A stretch of 64,000 bases of DNA from positions 311,121 through 375,120 of the forward strand of contig PTEX01000409.1 in NCBI GenBank assembly GCA_003342815.1, in the 5' to 3' direction. This document shows, piece after piece, positions 12,601 through 25,800 of the stretch; position 1 is the stretch's first letter, and every line of letters begins with the position of its first letter. Both the position numbers and the translations under genes were made by a program. The notes under the pieces were generated by a model that was not told the origin of the DNA, did not search any database, and was given only the letters and a program-made list of their open reading frames with translations. The DNA comes from Eudromia elegans. Taxonomy: Eukaryota > Chordata > Aves > Tinamiformes > Tinamidae.

Positions 12601-15427
12601 TGTGAACAACCCTTATCATATCATAGGGCTAATGCTTTTGGATTCAATATACTTATAGTAAACAAAAATGGTTGCACTACCCATCTTGTACCATAAAATA
12701 ATTTTAGTGGCTTGTGTGGGTTTGTGTTTGTTTTTGGCAGCTGTAACCATACTGTGAAATCTGCCTAAACTGTCTATATTCTATAAAACACTGATGGGTT
12801 ACCTTTGTTCTGATTTTTCAGATTAGCCTGTCAACCACTGACCCACTGACGTGCTCAATTCTTTTGTTTGAGCTTCTGCTTTTCAGTTACTCCTTTGTAG
12901 TCCTCAGCCAACGGCGCGAGTGCCAAGCCCCAATGTAGGCTTTGCAGAGCAGCATCGTTAGACCCAAGCACCCATGTGGCATCCTGGAGAGCACCATAAG
13001 GCAGGAACAGGGCTGTAGAAATCCCTCTTGCTTGGATTCCCATTCCAAGTTAGAGCTTTCCTCTGGGCATTTTTTGTATGCTTATGTCTTCTTGGGTGGG
13101 AGGCTCATTACTGCTATTTCTTCAAAAATTTAGTCTAGAGCTCTGGGAATCCCATGTATAGATCATAGTTGCAGGTGCTGTGAAAATACCAAACAAAAAT
13201 ATAGTCAGTGCACCAAAGTGTTTACTGTATACATATAGACAGATGCAGATAGATATAGATAATTAGGTGAGAAACAAGGTAACTCACGACCTAAGAGGGC
13301 AGGGGAGGGAGAATGCAAGAGAAAATACATAACTTGGCGTAACTGCTAAGAGGCTGTTGCTGAGAACTTATGTAAGTTTTTCTTACATATAAGGGACATC
13401 TTTAGAAAAAACTAAAGATTTAAAACCAAATCTAGTTTTGGAAACTCGGAAGGTGTCATGGAGAAAATCATGATGGTGTTTGGCATTAAATGTATCAGGC
13501 ACTGCTGTGTGCTGCTGCTTTGGGCTGAGACGAGGCAGAAGGATTTTCATGCAGAGTCTGCAGAAGTTTTGCAAAACAGGGTTGCAGGAGCTGGACTGTG
13601 GACAGGGATTGGGAGCGTCCTAGAGGGAGGAGTTTGGTTATGGAGGCAAGCAAGGCAACGAGTGAGGTTTGTTGGTTTTTAAATAGATCCGCAGGGTGTA
13701 TTTGTGCTAGTGGGAGAGCCCGAGATAAGCGAACTTCTGAGGCAGAGTGTGAGAGGGAGCGGGTGAAGTCATGGGCCTGGTGAACCAAGCAGCACAAGGC
13801 AGCGGCTCCTGAAGGGTGGGCATGAGCCGTGCAGGTGTCTACCTGTTGTCGGCAATGCGCTCCTGACTCAGGCAATTTCACCTGATTTATTGCCAGTTAA
13901 CATAAACTACTGATTACTGTTTGGAGCAGTGGGAGACAGGGAAGATACAAAGCACTGAACAGGCACTTAGGGAAATGCCTCCTCTGCCCCTGCTTCCGCA
14001 GGGTAAGGTCCACCCAGTAACGTTCCTGCCCGTGTCTCACTGTGCGCACATTGGGGCGACTGGCAGCCCAGGAGCTTGGGCTGGGCTGGTGTGGGTGTGC
14101 TGTGGCTGCAGCCCCGCAGGGGTGTCCGTGCCCCACTGTGGGATCTCCCCGGCCACAGTCTCCTCAGGGTTGTACCTCCTGGGTCTGCTTGTTGCGTCTC
14201 CTCACGTCTTCCCCCAGGCTGTCAGGCAGTGATGTCCCGTGCTCTTCTGACTGGCGGGTAGTTTGTTGGTGTTGGGCTGGTTGTGTCTGCTTCAGATCTG
14301 CCTGCGAGTGGCTGCTGCCAGCACGAGGCAGTTCACAGCCTGCTCGCGGGCATCAGCCTTGTGCTACCCCAGTCCTGCCCTTTAGGCCCAGCACACTCTG
14401 CTGCTCACACTAGGCAGCAATGTATTGCCAGTAGAGGGTAAGAGGCTCCAATCTTATCCTTAAAGACTCACCTCAGTGCAGTGAAATGAGTCATGCACTG
14501 CAGGAGATGGCCGTTGTCCTTTGACCATAAAGAGAACGTGGCACAGCTGGCGTGTGGGGAAGCACTCACGTCGCGTGAGTCCCAGCCCTGAAGCTATGTC
14601 TGCCCCGAGAGGAGAGCGCTGAGAAAGCACCGTGGACTGCGGGCTGGAGAAACATCTGGACGTGCTTCCAACAGCAGAGGGAGGAGAGCAGAAAATGAGT
14701 GCTGGGAATGAACTGGGATTGTAGGAGCAAGATGTAGGAGCTGGGCAAGTGTAGGAGTATTTAGTTTGGAGCACGGCATGCCACAAGGAAGGTAGATACA
14801 TCTATAGTGGAAGACAGCCTAATACTTCTCAGAGAAGTACTGCAGTACTACAGTGGATACATGAGTAGAAGCTGAGAAGGCCATGAGCTGGCTGAGTAAA
14901 TCACAGGGCAGTAGGAACTGGGCTTTGCTATGTGCAGGAGCATAAGCAACAAGGAAGGTCTCATTTCAGTGGCTGTGGAAAAATTCTCGAAAAGTGATTG
15001 CTGGGCTATGTGTAAAATACGTTTTAGTACGCACACTGCTAGAGTTGATGCATGATACAATCTCAAGTGAACTTTTAAACCATCAGTAGGGAATTACTTA
15101 TCCTGAAAAAAATGCCTCCTCCTGCAGTACATCACATGGCTTCACCAGGTTTCTGTAGCTACCAATCGTAGGTACTTGCAGTCAAAGATCTGCTTTGCCG
15201 CGCTGGGGACGCTTTTCGTGGCTGATGGCAGAGGAAGTGACAACTGTTAATTTAAGATGCCTGAAATTCGATGAGCTGCCAGAGAGCGGGCCTTGGTGGC
15301 TGTATGCTTTTAAGAAATGCTTATGGCAGGTACCTTTGTAGCCAGGTGAACTGTTTTGGGCCTTCATATTAAAGGGTAAGAAATCTCCAGTTCATGAGGG
15401 TCCACAGACTTCTCTTAAAGGTGTGGG

Positions 15428-15454
15428 TTTATTTATTTATTTATTTATTTATTT
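15428..15454. repeat. Tetranucleotide microsatellite (ATTT)6
   Basis: TTT followed by six uninterrupted ATTT units within the large intron. The array is probably length-polymorphic; no function is inferred. Confidence 0.9.
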
Positions 15455-16010
15455 TACACAAGTAATTTATGTGAATAGTTGAAAAATACTACACTGGAAA
15501 GAATGGTCAACAGAGTTTCTTTTTTAGCAAACAGTTATGAATCTTTGATCAGTTAAAGGAGTTTTTGCCTTTCTGAAAGCTCATTCCACATCTCATATAT
15601 GAAATTAAATCGGATATATCTTCTTTATCCCAAAATAAGATAATTGTCCAAAAGGTACAAGTCAAACATGATTTCAGATTCAGATGCAAAATTATTTGCT
15701 TTTAGCAGTCCTCTTGAAATTTCCTGTAATACTTGCAAAAAAAAATGAAATCAAAAATATTTTAGAGGAGATTAATATTTTCTCTGAAGCTACTTTATTT
15801 ATTTAATACCCTGAAGATATTATGGTCATTCTTCTTACTTAAAATACATATTGTTCCTCATGCTGAAAAATGCCATCTCATGTGCTATATAGTTTAATAA
15901 CCTCTCACTACAACTGGGGCAAAATTCTTCTCCTTGAAGTGGCCAGTGATTGATTTCATACATTTCAATATGCAGTAAATATGCACTGTCTCTTTCACTG
16001 AAGTCTGTTT

Positions 16011-16025
16011 GGTGGTGGTGGTGGT
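16011..16025. repeat. Short trinucleotide repeat (GGT)5
   Basis: Five consecutive GGT units in otherwise AT-rich intron sequence. Confidence 0.8.
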
Positions 16026-17050
16026 ATTTTCCACCTTTTTTACATATATTCTGTACATTAGCAAGTGTATTTAATACAAACAGCTTAACAGTATAAGTGG
16101 ATGTAAATCATGGGTAGCTCCCAAATGAGGTCAGGCATGACAGTGAATACTTTATTTTCTTATTGAAACTATTTCATACACAGTGGCCAGTTAAACAGAT
16201 CAAAACCCAAATTGCTGAATGTTTCATGGGAACAGCAGCACTATTAGTAGCTGCTTCTTTTAACCCCATTCTATGTTAATGCTGATCCCAGAACAGCCAT
16301 CTTTGGTATGTGAATGACTTGTTTGATTTGAATTCTTGGTGAACCTCCTAAGGCTTTATTGCCATTCAGCACAATGACCAAATTTGTTTTACTCTGACCT
16401 CCATGTTTTCCTTTTGGGAACACCAGTAACTTTTAGGTGTATTTTAGTTTATCAAGAGTTCTGCATTTGAGGTTTGCTTGCACAAAACCCACTGGACAGG
16501 TTTTACTTACCTTTCCTTCCCTATAGCAGTGACACCTACAAGAAACCTAAAATCTGTCAATGTGAAAAAGCTCATCTTGGTCCGCCCAGACAAAATTCAT
16601 ATTTCATTCCAGAAAGGGATATTTTCCTTGGAAAGGATTAGTCACTTTTTTTGTAAGCAAAGACCCATAGACTATTCATTAAGGTAGAGAAGATAAAAGT
16701 AAGGGGTTTTCTTGCAGTGTCTGTGGTAGGAACTGGTTGAGGACTTCTGGTATATGGAGCAACAGAAGGTGGGCAAATTGTAGATCTTTGTAATCTGATG
16801 TGAGAAGTAATAGTGACTGCTTGTTGGAGTCTAATTTGCAGGTCATAGACAAAGAGGGAGTCAGGTGAAATATGTCACTTGACTGACCTGTCCTTTTAAC
16901 ATTTTTGCTTCCTTTGAGATGGCTGCAGTTTGCTCGAAGAGTCAGACATCTGAGGTTTTTTATTTTTATTTGCAGGTTATAATAAACTCTGTTATATTTT
17001 TGAAGGGAATGGCAAAAGTTGAAACCTCTTGAGGATAGACCAGGAACTTT

Positions 17051-17076
17051 CTAGAGTTCCTATCTAGAGTTCCTAT
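17051..17076. repeat. Tandem 13-bp doublet
   Basis: CTAGAGTTCCTAT occurs twice head to tail (17051-17063 and 17064-17076), exact in both copies. This looks like a small slippage duplication. Confidence 0.75.
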
Positions 17077-20000
17077 CATATCTATGCATACTTACTAATG
17101 CCGTTCTTATTGGAGTAAGTTGTCTTGAAACTAAATTTCCCCATCACAAAAGAGACTGCATTTATTCTGGCACAGAGTGGCTTAGGGAAGTGTCTCTCTG
17201 TTGCCAGCAGCCCCCTCCATATCCCTGCTCTAGGGGCAGTTCCTTGGCAGCTCCCAAGGCCCAGCTGTCTCTGGGTTCTGCCTGTTACCTTCTGCCTCCT
17301 GCCTCTGGCAGGCTGTGCCTCTCTCCCTTAGCCTTTCACCCAGATGGAGGGATTTTACAAGAGCAGCATGGCCACCTTGGTTTGAAAATGTGCAGAGGAG
17401 CCTTTCTTCCCCTGCCCTCTCTCCCAGCTTTCTGTAATTAAGAAACGACAGGAGGCAGCAGTGTGTCTCACCAGAAACTGAGGCTTGGATAAGTTTCCCA
17501 GTGACTAAGAGCATCTCCACCTCAAATCTGGCAGTTGTGATAGAGTCCAACGTCCTGTTTGCTCTGTGCTAGAGGAGATGGAGAAAGAGAGCGATGCAGG
17601 CGCTGCTCCCACTGACTGTAAAACACGACCCTGTCTGGAATGAAAATTGGGGTCAGGAGAGGACACCTCAGCTGTGCCCGCTGGTGTCCTTTGACGCGCT
17701 CCGAAGTGCTGTTGTTGTGCTGCAGACTGGGGCAGGAGCACGTGTCTTCCCTGGAGTCCAGCTGCATGAGTGTGTAAGCGCTAGCTAAACATACCCACGC
17801 GAGCATTGCCTCAGACAGCTGGTCAGGCCGCGAGCTCGGTGCCGTTTCACCGCTGCCTGCTCACAGCCGCACCATGACTTGGGGATGCAGGTAGTTTGTA
17901 TAAACGAGTGGTCGGAGAATGTGCTCTTAACCTAGGAGACCCCGCTCTGTCAAGATGATATCTGAATGTATTTGGGAGCATACTCTAAAGACAGGCCTTC
18001 GTGCCTGTCCCTGCGACTGTGTTTTGCGCTTTGTGCCTTCTGTACCTGCGCGCTCTCTATTGCAAGAGTTTTGCTGCTCTTAACCCCTTCAGTGTTTAGC
18101 TTGTCCTGACCTCTCTGGGGCAGAGAGGTTTTAGACTTCTGCACTGTTGGGCCAGAAGGAAACTATGGCCGGTGTTCAATAATTCCCCTTCCAACAGAAT
18201 GATGTTTATAAACCCAAGCTGGAAAAAGCTTGTGGAGACAGTGACAGGAAGGTACACCGTAGGCAGGCTGCTGGGCAGGGCTGGTGCCCTCTTGGTGGCT
18301 TAGGAGCACTTAATAGAGAGCAAAGAGTACCTGTTGGTTGCAAACAGTGAGAAAGTGTTTGGAAGCATTGTCCAGTATATTGTTTTATTCCTGAGAGTAG
18401 ATACAGACTTTAAAACCTCCTGATGATGTGACACACCTGGGAGGAACTTGTCATTGCATTCATTATGACTTTTTTTTCATAAACAGTGTGATACTTTGTG
18501 ATTCTCTGTTTAAAAGCCGCTGGAGTTTGGGCAGTCCAAGCCTATAGGTACGTTTGGAAAACAGGCCAAGGCAGGAGTCAGTGCTGATAATGTGTGGCCT
18601 GGATTATACTGAGTAGGAAGGCGTTATTAGATTGTGTAGGCTTTCAATTTTTGGATCCCACATTAGGTAGGTGCAGTTACTTAAGTAACGAGATGCTATG
18701 AGTGCAAACGTGTATTCCTTGTTTCCACTAGCATGAAGCAGCCTAAATTTTATCATTCAATATTTAATGCATATTTTATGTTATTTCAAAACTTCCTCTC
18801 TTACAGGCTATAGCACCACTGGCAAGATTGTTTTGGCCTGGCAAGTTGTGCTGCTCTTTGTGGTGCAGTGTTATATATTAAACCATGCTCACCATGTTTT
18901 TTGGGAGTATCTCCCTGCCCTTTAATACTTTGTCACTGTTATATCCCCCTGTAGTTTGAAGCACTCTCTATTCTGTGTGTTTCTACATTTCCTATTGAGC
19001 TGATGGACACATGCAGGTGCCTATTCTGTGCTAGCTGGGTAAATGTTTGTTTCCCTCCCCTCGCTTGAAGCTCACACCTCCTTCCTGAGGGCCTTGGCCG
19101 AGGAGGCAGCGTGTGGCTGCTCAGAGAGGCTCTAGGGCCCTGGCACGTGGCCCATAGCAGCTCCCCGGCTCCGACTGTGCTTCAGAGTTATTATTTGGTC
19201 ACACAGCAAAGGCCCTTGTTTCCCGGCTTCCATGGCTACTTTATTTAGCAGCTGGGATACAGGCGAGGCAGCGGCCCCCGTGGTGAGAGGTGACCTGCTG
19301 CAGATACCCAAAGTGCTTCAGGAGGGGCTTTGGGTCAAGCTGGAGGGAACAGGTTCCAGCAGTCCAGCAGCCACCATCTGAGCCATCATATGCGTTTGGG
19401 CAGTTCTTAAATGTTGAGTCAAGCATTCTGCTCTTGCCTGTAATCTCCTGTCGTGAGTGCATTGTGCAGTCTGTATTAAAATAACAGATTAAAATACCCA
19501 CGTGCAAGCTTCAGTCATTAATACCAGGGATTTCATCTATTTTATGTAACTTTGTACCCTGTGTTTGAGATTTTCCCTTCTTTGCTCACTGTCAGATAAA
19601 CCTCGTTGTGGACTTTCATTGGACTTTAGAGTGATTACAGACATACCCTGATGAGTAGTGTGGTATTGAGCTCTGCGCAAGCTGTAAACTGCCGTGTCAG
19701 CTTGTGGAAGTCAGACTTGGTAGTTTTTCAAGTCTAGCATTTCTTTACTAGCCTATTAAGTCAGCACGGTGTTACCCTAAATAACACAGGCTGTCGTTGC
19801 TTCTGGTATTTTGTAACAGCCCGAGATGGGTGCAGGAAATGATTTAACTAAAAGAACACCAGTGACCTAAGAAAAATGAAATTATTCATGTTTGCTCACA
19901 TGTCTGGCTGGGATTGAGCAAGCAGAGTGGGGAAAATTAATATACACCGAAAGATGAGCCTGAGGCTGTCGATTTAGGATTGCCTTAAGCTGGCACCGCT

Positions 20001-20689
20001 TCCAAAACGGCCGCCTTCGCTGCACTTGGTTCCTTCCCTGGTGCAGCCGTCTGGCTGCGCTGCCAGCAGGGCCAGGGAAAGGGGCTGGGTGCACTTCAAG
20101 CAGGCAGGAAGAACAGAGGTTGTTTTTCCCGGGTGCCGGTTCTCTGTGTGGCTCTTCACGCTGCTGCGCAAACCCTGTTCTTGCCATGCTGGAAAGGAGA
20201 GCGGCAGGGTCCCCGGGCAGGGCAGCGGTGCTGCCGTGCCCTGGTTGCAAGTGAAAATCGTCCCAGATGGGCTGTGCGAGAACGGAGGCTTGTCAGGCTT
20301 CTTCAGAGGGATTCGTGGTCATGCAGTTAAAATAACAGCTGCGAGGGCAAACCTGTTGCCCTGAAGTGTCTGTGGCCCACTGGGTAGACACGATTTGATT
20401 AGGGACCCCCCAAAATGGAATCAACCCATTGAATGTCCCCTTCTCTGCTTCCCTCTTTTTGCTGTAGCAGAAACTCAGGGAGAGGCTTTCTTTGGAGATG
20501 CTGCTGGCTTGAGCCAGCTGACTACTTTATTTTCACCACTTTTGGCTTTGAGGAAGTGACTTCTGGTTTATGTAGCAAGTTAAATGGAAAAGAGGAGAGG
20601 AACTTGACAGATATTTTTAGGAAAAGATAGTGTTTATGCCAGCAAAAACAGAACAAACTACAGGGATGTTACAAAATTAAATCTAGACC

Positions 20690-20709
20690 TTTTTTTTTTT
20701 TTTTTTTTT
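20690..20709. repeat. T20 homopolymer tract
   Basis: A run of 20 T on the plus strand. It could be the 3' poly(A) of a minus-strand retrocopy, but the adjoining sequence is not recognisable as one. Confidence 0.9.
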
Positions 20710-22437
20710 CCTCCTGTGGGTAAGTAGTTTCTTTTTGTGTGTAACTGAATTGCACTGTCAACTTAAGTAGTTGTCCGGTTATCTTTGCATAATTTTGTAA
20801 ATTGATGTTCTCCAGTTCCATTGTAGTAAAACTAAGAGATTTGAGGCACACGAAGTCGTCACCAGCCACCGCACGTGGGCAGGAACAGAAGTCAAAGGGT
20901 GCTGGGGAGCGTGTGTGAAGTTGCCCGAATGTGATTTGCCCAGATGCAGCCCGAAGGAGGAGTAGCCGGGCTAGCTGCTACATGAGGGACAGCCCCACAA
21001 AAAGCAGCAGGGTTCCTGGCAGGGAATTATGAGAGCTCCCCACAACTGGTGGGTCCCATGTAGAGAAACTAGAACTGCTCTGAAGAATATTTTTTTTCTG
21101 AATAATTTCAGGAGAGCAGGTTACTGCTTTGCCCACAATGCAAAGGTGGGAGGATTTTGCTCCCTTCCTTTTCTTGTCTGGTTCTTAAAACATAAAATGC
21201 GGTGTGGTAGATGAAACTGCACTTCAAATTTATATTTAAATTGGTCTTTGGAGAGAAGAAGACTGATTTGACCCAAAAGAGATACTTCATGTGGCCAACT
21301 TCATGAGCTGTTAGTTGTTCAGGAAAAAAACTTTTTTATATATATATTTCCACACTTTCTCTAGGAAACCTATTATAAAACTCATTTCATAATGTCATTT
21401 TCTGAATCAAATTTATTTAAAGTATAAAATTGGTTCTGCTAACAGCCCTGTGTTCCGAGGAGATTGCCGTTTGCCCGGAGGCCTGTGGTGGGAGGAGGAG
21501 GAGGGAGGAAGCCCCCGTGGCCGCGCACGCAGCCTGTTCGCACGGATGAAAGGGCGAAGCCGCAGCTCCCGGCGGGCGCCTCAGCATCAGAGGCGTGAGC
21601 AGTATGGCCCTCGTTTTGCTATTCCAGGGCATTAGTCTCCATCTAGGGGCTGTCCGAACCCTTTCCTCACCCTTTCTGTATTGAGTACTTGCGAAGTTAG
21701 TGCTGCAGCTTATGGAGCTGCTTTGGGAGGCTTCTGGGTGCTCTTTTCTTTAGAACTACTCAAGTGGTTTTGGTAGTGTGCTGACACGCACAAAAAGTTC
21801 CCGTGCCTGTAAGTACACGAAGCCATTCCTCTTTGCCTGCTCTTCTCATGCCTCCTGTGACGAAATACAAAGATGAGCAAAAATGCCAAAGCTGCTCGGT
21901 TTCCTTTTAACGTTAAGAATAAAAATGACAAGTAGCTGGTGGCGGTGGTGTGGTAATGAAGACTCTCCATTTCCTTTGGTGGTTGATGAAAGTCTTAAGA
22001 GACAGCCAGCCAGAGAGGAACGAGGGGTAAAGTGGATGTCTCTTGTATTTTGTGATTCTAGAATGTAGTGCTATCTGACCACGAGTGGCATTTGTCACTA
22101 GTCAGATCTCACCCTTAAGAGAGTTTGGTTGGACCTGGTGAGTGGGAGCACAGGCTGTGCTGCCGTGAGGTCTGTATAAAAAGGAAGTCCGCAAGTTTAT
22201 TAAGTCAGATTTCTGCTGAATATGCTGGTTCCTCAGTTGCAGTGATACAGTTTGCTGTCCGCATCCTGGCTGCACAGAGGCTGACTCACTGGAAGGAGAG
22301 TGCAGCTTGTTTGGATTTTAGCAGTCTAGCTACATAGCAGACTATTGATTGAGAACCAGTGCAAAATCATTCAAGGGGGTTGCCTGGTTTTTGTTTGTTT
22401 TGCTTTTTTGGGAGAAAAAGTAAGCATGACCTCAGAG

Positions 22438-22735
22438 TAGAATCCCAGATTAGCTGCAGTTGGGAGTGACCTTGTGAGTGAGGTGGTTTAACCCCAGTTA
22501 ACCCCCTCAAAGCGGGAGCAGCTGGTGCAGGTTGGTCAGGATGTGTTTTTGAGCATCTCCAAGGATGGAGATTCTACTGTCTCTCTTGGCAACCTGGTAT
22601 GGGGTCTGATTCCCCTCACAGGAGTTTTTCTTTTTTTTTTTTTTTTTTTCCTGTTCCCAAAGGACAGGAAACTGCTGCAATTGCCATTGACTCACCACCT
22701 TAGGCCTCTGAGGTGGAGCACGGTAGAGGAGTGAA
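22438..22735 (-). mobile_element. CR1 LINE fragment, 3' end, minus orientation
   Basis: In plus orientation the block opens with AGAATCCCAGATT, a variant of the CR1 terminal ATTCTGTGATTCT-type repeat read in reverse. It continues with segments typical of inverted CR1 3' ends: GAGCATCTCCAAGGATGGAG, TCTCTTGGCAACCTGGTATG and CCCCTCACAGGAGTTTTT. A 19-T run (22631-22649) interrupts it, after which GGACAGGAAACTGCTGCAAT and TGCCATTGACTC plausibly continue the element. The copy is old and diverged, noncoding and 5'-truncated. Exact ends need a RepeatMasker comparison. Confidence 0.75.
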
Positions 22736-22776
22736 ATACTCTATCCCAACCCTTAAACGTTTTAGTAGTTTAAAAA

Positions 22777-22782
22777 TTTTTT

Positions 22783-22814
<32 letters not shown>

Positions 22815-22816
22815 TT
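22777..22816. repeat. Long T tract (T18-C-T21)
   Basis: Forty bases of T broken by a single C at 22795, followed by an A-rich stretch (AATTAAAAAGAAAGGG and further A runs) that could pair with it. It lies about 40 bp beyond the CR1 fragment. Confidence 0.85.
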
Positions 22817-25800
22817 AATTAAAAAGAAAGGGAAAAAAAAAGATATTTTCCATTAACAAATAGAGGCCTTAGCCAAATGGGCTCCCCACTTCCCTACTTT
22901 TCTGTGTTTCAGTTCCCCATAGCTCTGCTCTGCACAATGCTGGAGCAAGTGGATTTCAGTCTTCTGTCTTAAAAACTTGCTTTTGTGTCATGTTGCTCCT
23001 GGGGAGTTATGTCTGCACGCACTCCGTTATCTCTCACTTCCTTTTTACAGTAGTCCTTTAACACAAAGGATGTGTATGTAGACTACAGTTTAAAATAATG
23101 AGAAACCTGAGTATGTACAAGGGAATTGAGAAGGAATAAACACAGACCCGCCAAATGGGGCAGGTGGTGCTGTGAGTAGAGCACAATTAGTTAATGTGTG
23201 TGCAAAACGGGAAGATGTCAGTGCCGCGCTTTATAAATACACGGTTCCTGTAGCACTTGAAACCGGCAGAGCAGCAGTCGGGGGGTGAGAGGCCAGATGA
23301 GAAATGATTCATTTGCTCCCTTTGTTCTTGAGGTTCTTTTCTTTGCCAGCACGAGATAACAGATGTCCTAAAGATCCTGAATTTGCAGGAAAAACATAAT
23401 GCAAAGAGCCGAGACAGTATCCTGATAGATTAGATATTTTATTTCTTGTATTCTGTGGCTAATTGGATCTCAAAATCTAGAAAAGCGCTTACATCAACGA
23501 ATGACTGAGCCAACTTCCAAATCCCTTGCTTTGCTTTAATGAGGAAGACCAGGCCTGTGTTTGCAGTGTAATCTGGTTTTGTTCGTTGGGGCTCAGCCTT
23601 TGATTACAGGCAAGCCAGCTGTGTGTGGTGAAACGTGTGTGGCGGCTGCTTTTCTGTTGTGCTGTACCTCAAATGCAGTTCTTTTTTTGGCAGAACTTTT
23701 TGATCACTGGTGTGAATAAAGACTCAAAGGGCTCTCATCTTTTTTAACGGTGTGAACTCCTTTGGAGCTGATGGAGAACAGCGCGCATCGCCAGCAGCAG
23801 TTAGGGGAGCCGAGCTCCGTTGCTCTGCAGCCCGTGAGCAACCTGCACTCATGTGCGAAGCTCACCAAGGACGCTTACCAAGCCATTCATACTCCTGTAC
23901 TGAAGGTACCTAAAAGGAACTGAAACAGAGACTCCACACCGTAAAACTTCTGCAGCCCCAAACCAACCTGACAGCAAAGTCTGCGTAGGCTGCCGCAGTG
24001 GGAACACACTGCATTTAAAATGTTGGAAGTGGGATAAGACACAAAGTAGTTATTCCGATTTGGAAAGGAAAGGGCCTTGTGGTGAATATTTCATCATTTA
24101 GGGGCATCTCTGTGGTAACTGAAGTGAAAAGTGAGAGGCTGACAGTTCTGCAGGCCATGAATGCTACGTACTGCAGAAGGGCGACGTCTGCGCAGTTGCC
24201 CTGCATTTGTCTGTGGCCATCAAGTGCTGCGTTTTGTCCTGGCAACCTCTTGGCTTCTGCTTTGCTCTATTTCCCCATGCAGGTTTGGCCTCATTCACTC
24301 AGCTGTTCGGGTTTCAGAGGGCTCTTACATGCATAGGTGCCCATAGATGTGCATCGTTTTGGAAGAGCATTCGTTATTCCCGCGGGGACAGCCCAGAGTC
24401 ACCAGGTCATCACTGCTGGCATCCCAGGTGCAGGTGAAGCTTGATCTCTTGGAAAAGGAAAGGGAGAGCTCTGCGTTTGCTTTTGCCTATAGCTGCAGAG
24501 TCGCCATCCCACCTTGTCCCACTCTTTCCTGTGTATAAATACTCCCTGATTTTTTTATCTCTACAAAGGTGGTTTAATTTGGAGTTTCAGTGCAGGCTTC
24601 CACTCTCTTGGTGGGTTTTCAGATTTTGAGCATCTATAAAGAGTGTAAAATAAATGAAAACAAAACACAAGAATGTAGATGATCTAAGAGCCGGCCAGGG
24701 AAGGTAATTTAATCAAAAAAGACTGATTTAAGTCCTAAGTTATTTATGAGGATATTTCTGTAAATAAGATAATATGGATTGCCTCAGAAGCAAATAAATT
24801 ATCAGATGTTTTGCAGGCATCAGCATCTGTCTCCAAAGGCAAAAGATAGTAAGTTACGCAAAGCTTTACATATATTTATATTAATCTTTCCTTGCTGCAG
24901 GCAAGTATGAAATATCTATTGTGTGGTGCTGATTTAAAATTCCATGTCAGATATGGAATCCTAGACTTGCCCTATTTATTTTTTCATTTTGGATATTGAC
25001 AGAGGTTTCTTCTAAGTTTAAATGAAGCTTCCTATAGGACTGAATTTCCTTACTCCCTGGTTTTCAATAACACAGGCAGTGCACATTTTATAATGCAGGC
25101 AGAACTCTTTTTAGTTATCGAGTGCTGCTTTTTGTGAAGGTGTTCTGACTGATATGAGCAGGTGATTTAATATTAATAGGTGGCAGTGCCAGCAGCTGGC
25201 ATGGCTTACTGTAATTCTGGAAGCAAACATGCCACTGCTGTCCATAACACAGATGGACACAAATGAGTGTCCGCCCGGGCCTGGAAGGTGCCGGTGGCTG
25301 CAGCTCTGCTGCGGGTTGTGTGTCGACACAAGGGCAGCCTGGCAGGGGTGGGTTGAAGCCACCAGCGCTCCGTCGGGCACGGGCTGCCAATGGGAGCCCC
25401 TTCCCTGCTCCTGCTGCCCTTTTCCAGGTAGCAGCAAGGATGAGCTGAAAAAGCTCTTCATGACTCCAGATTGTAGTGGCTATTTGACTACAAAGTGTTC
25501 AGGTAAAGCCCATGATAGAAGAGCTTTCAAAGATGATGGGCTCTAGGAGTATCGAGGGAGCTGTGAACAGCTTTCCTCCCTGTGAACGTGTATTGTTTCC
25601 ATTGCTTTTGGCCATGTATTTCTGTGTGTGCCTTCCTACGTTATGTAAAATTGCTTTCTGGGGTAACACCAACTGCTTGGAGCAGCGTCGGTGTTTGAAG
25701 AGGTGTGTGATGGCACTGGACCATGTATTGGGGACTCTCTAAACAAATGGAAACTGTGGGTTGGACCCACAGTGATGGCTGCAGTAGCTGAGGAAGCAAT

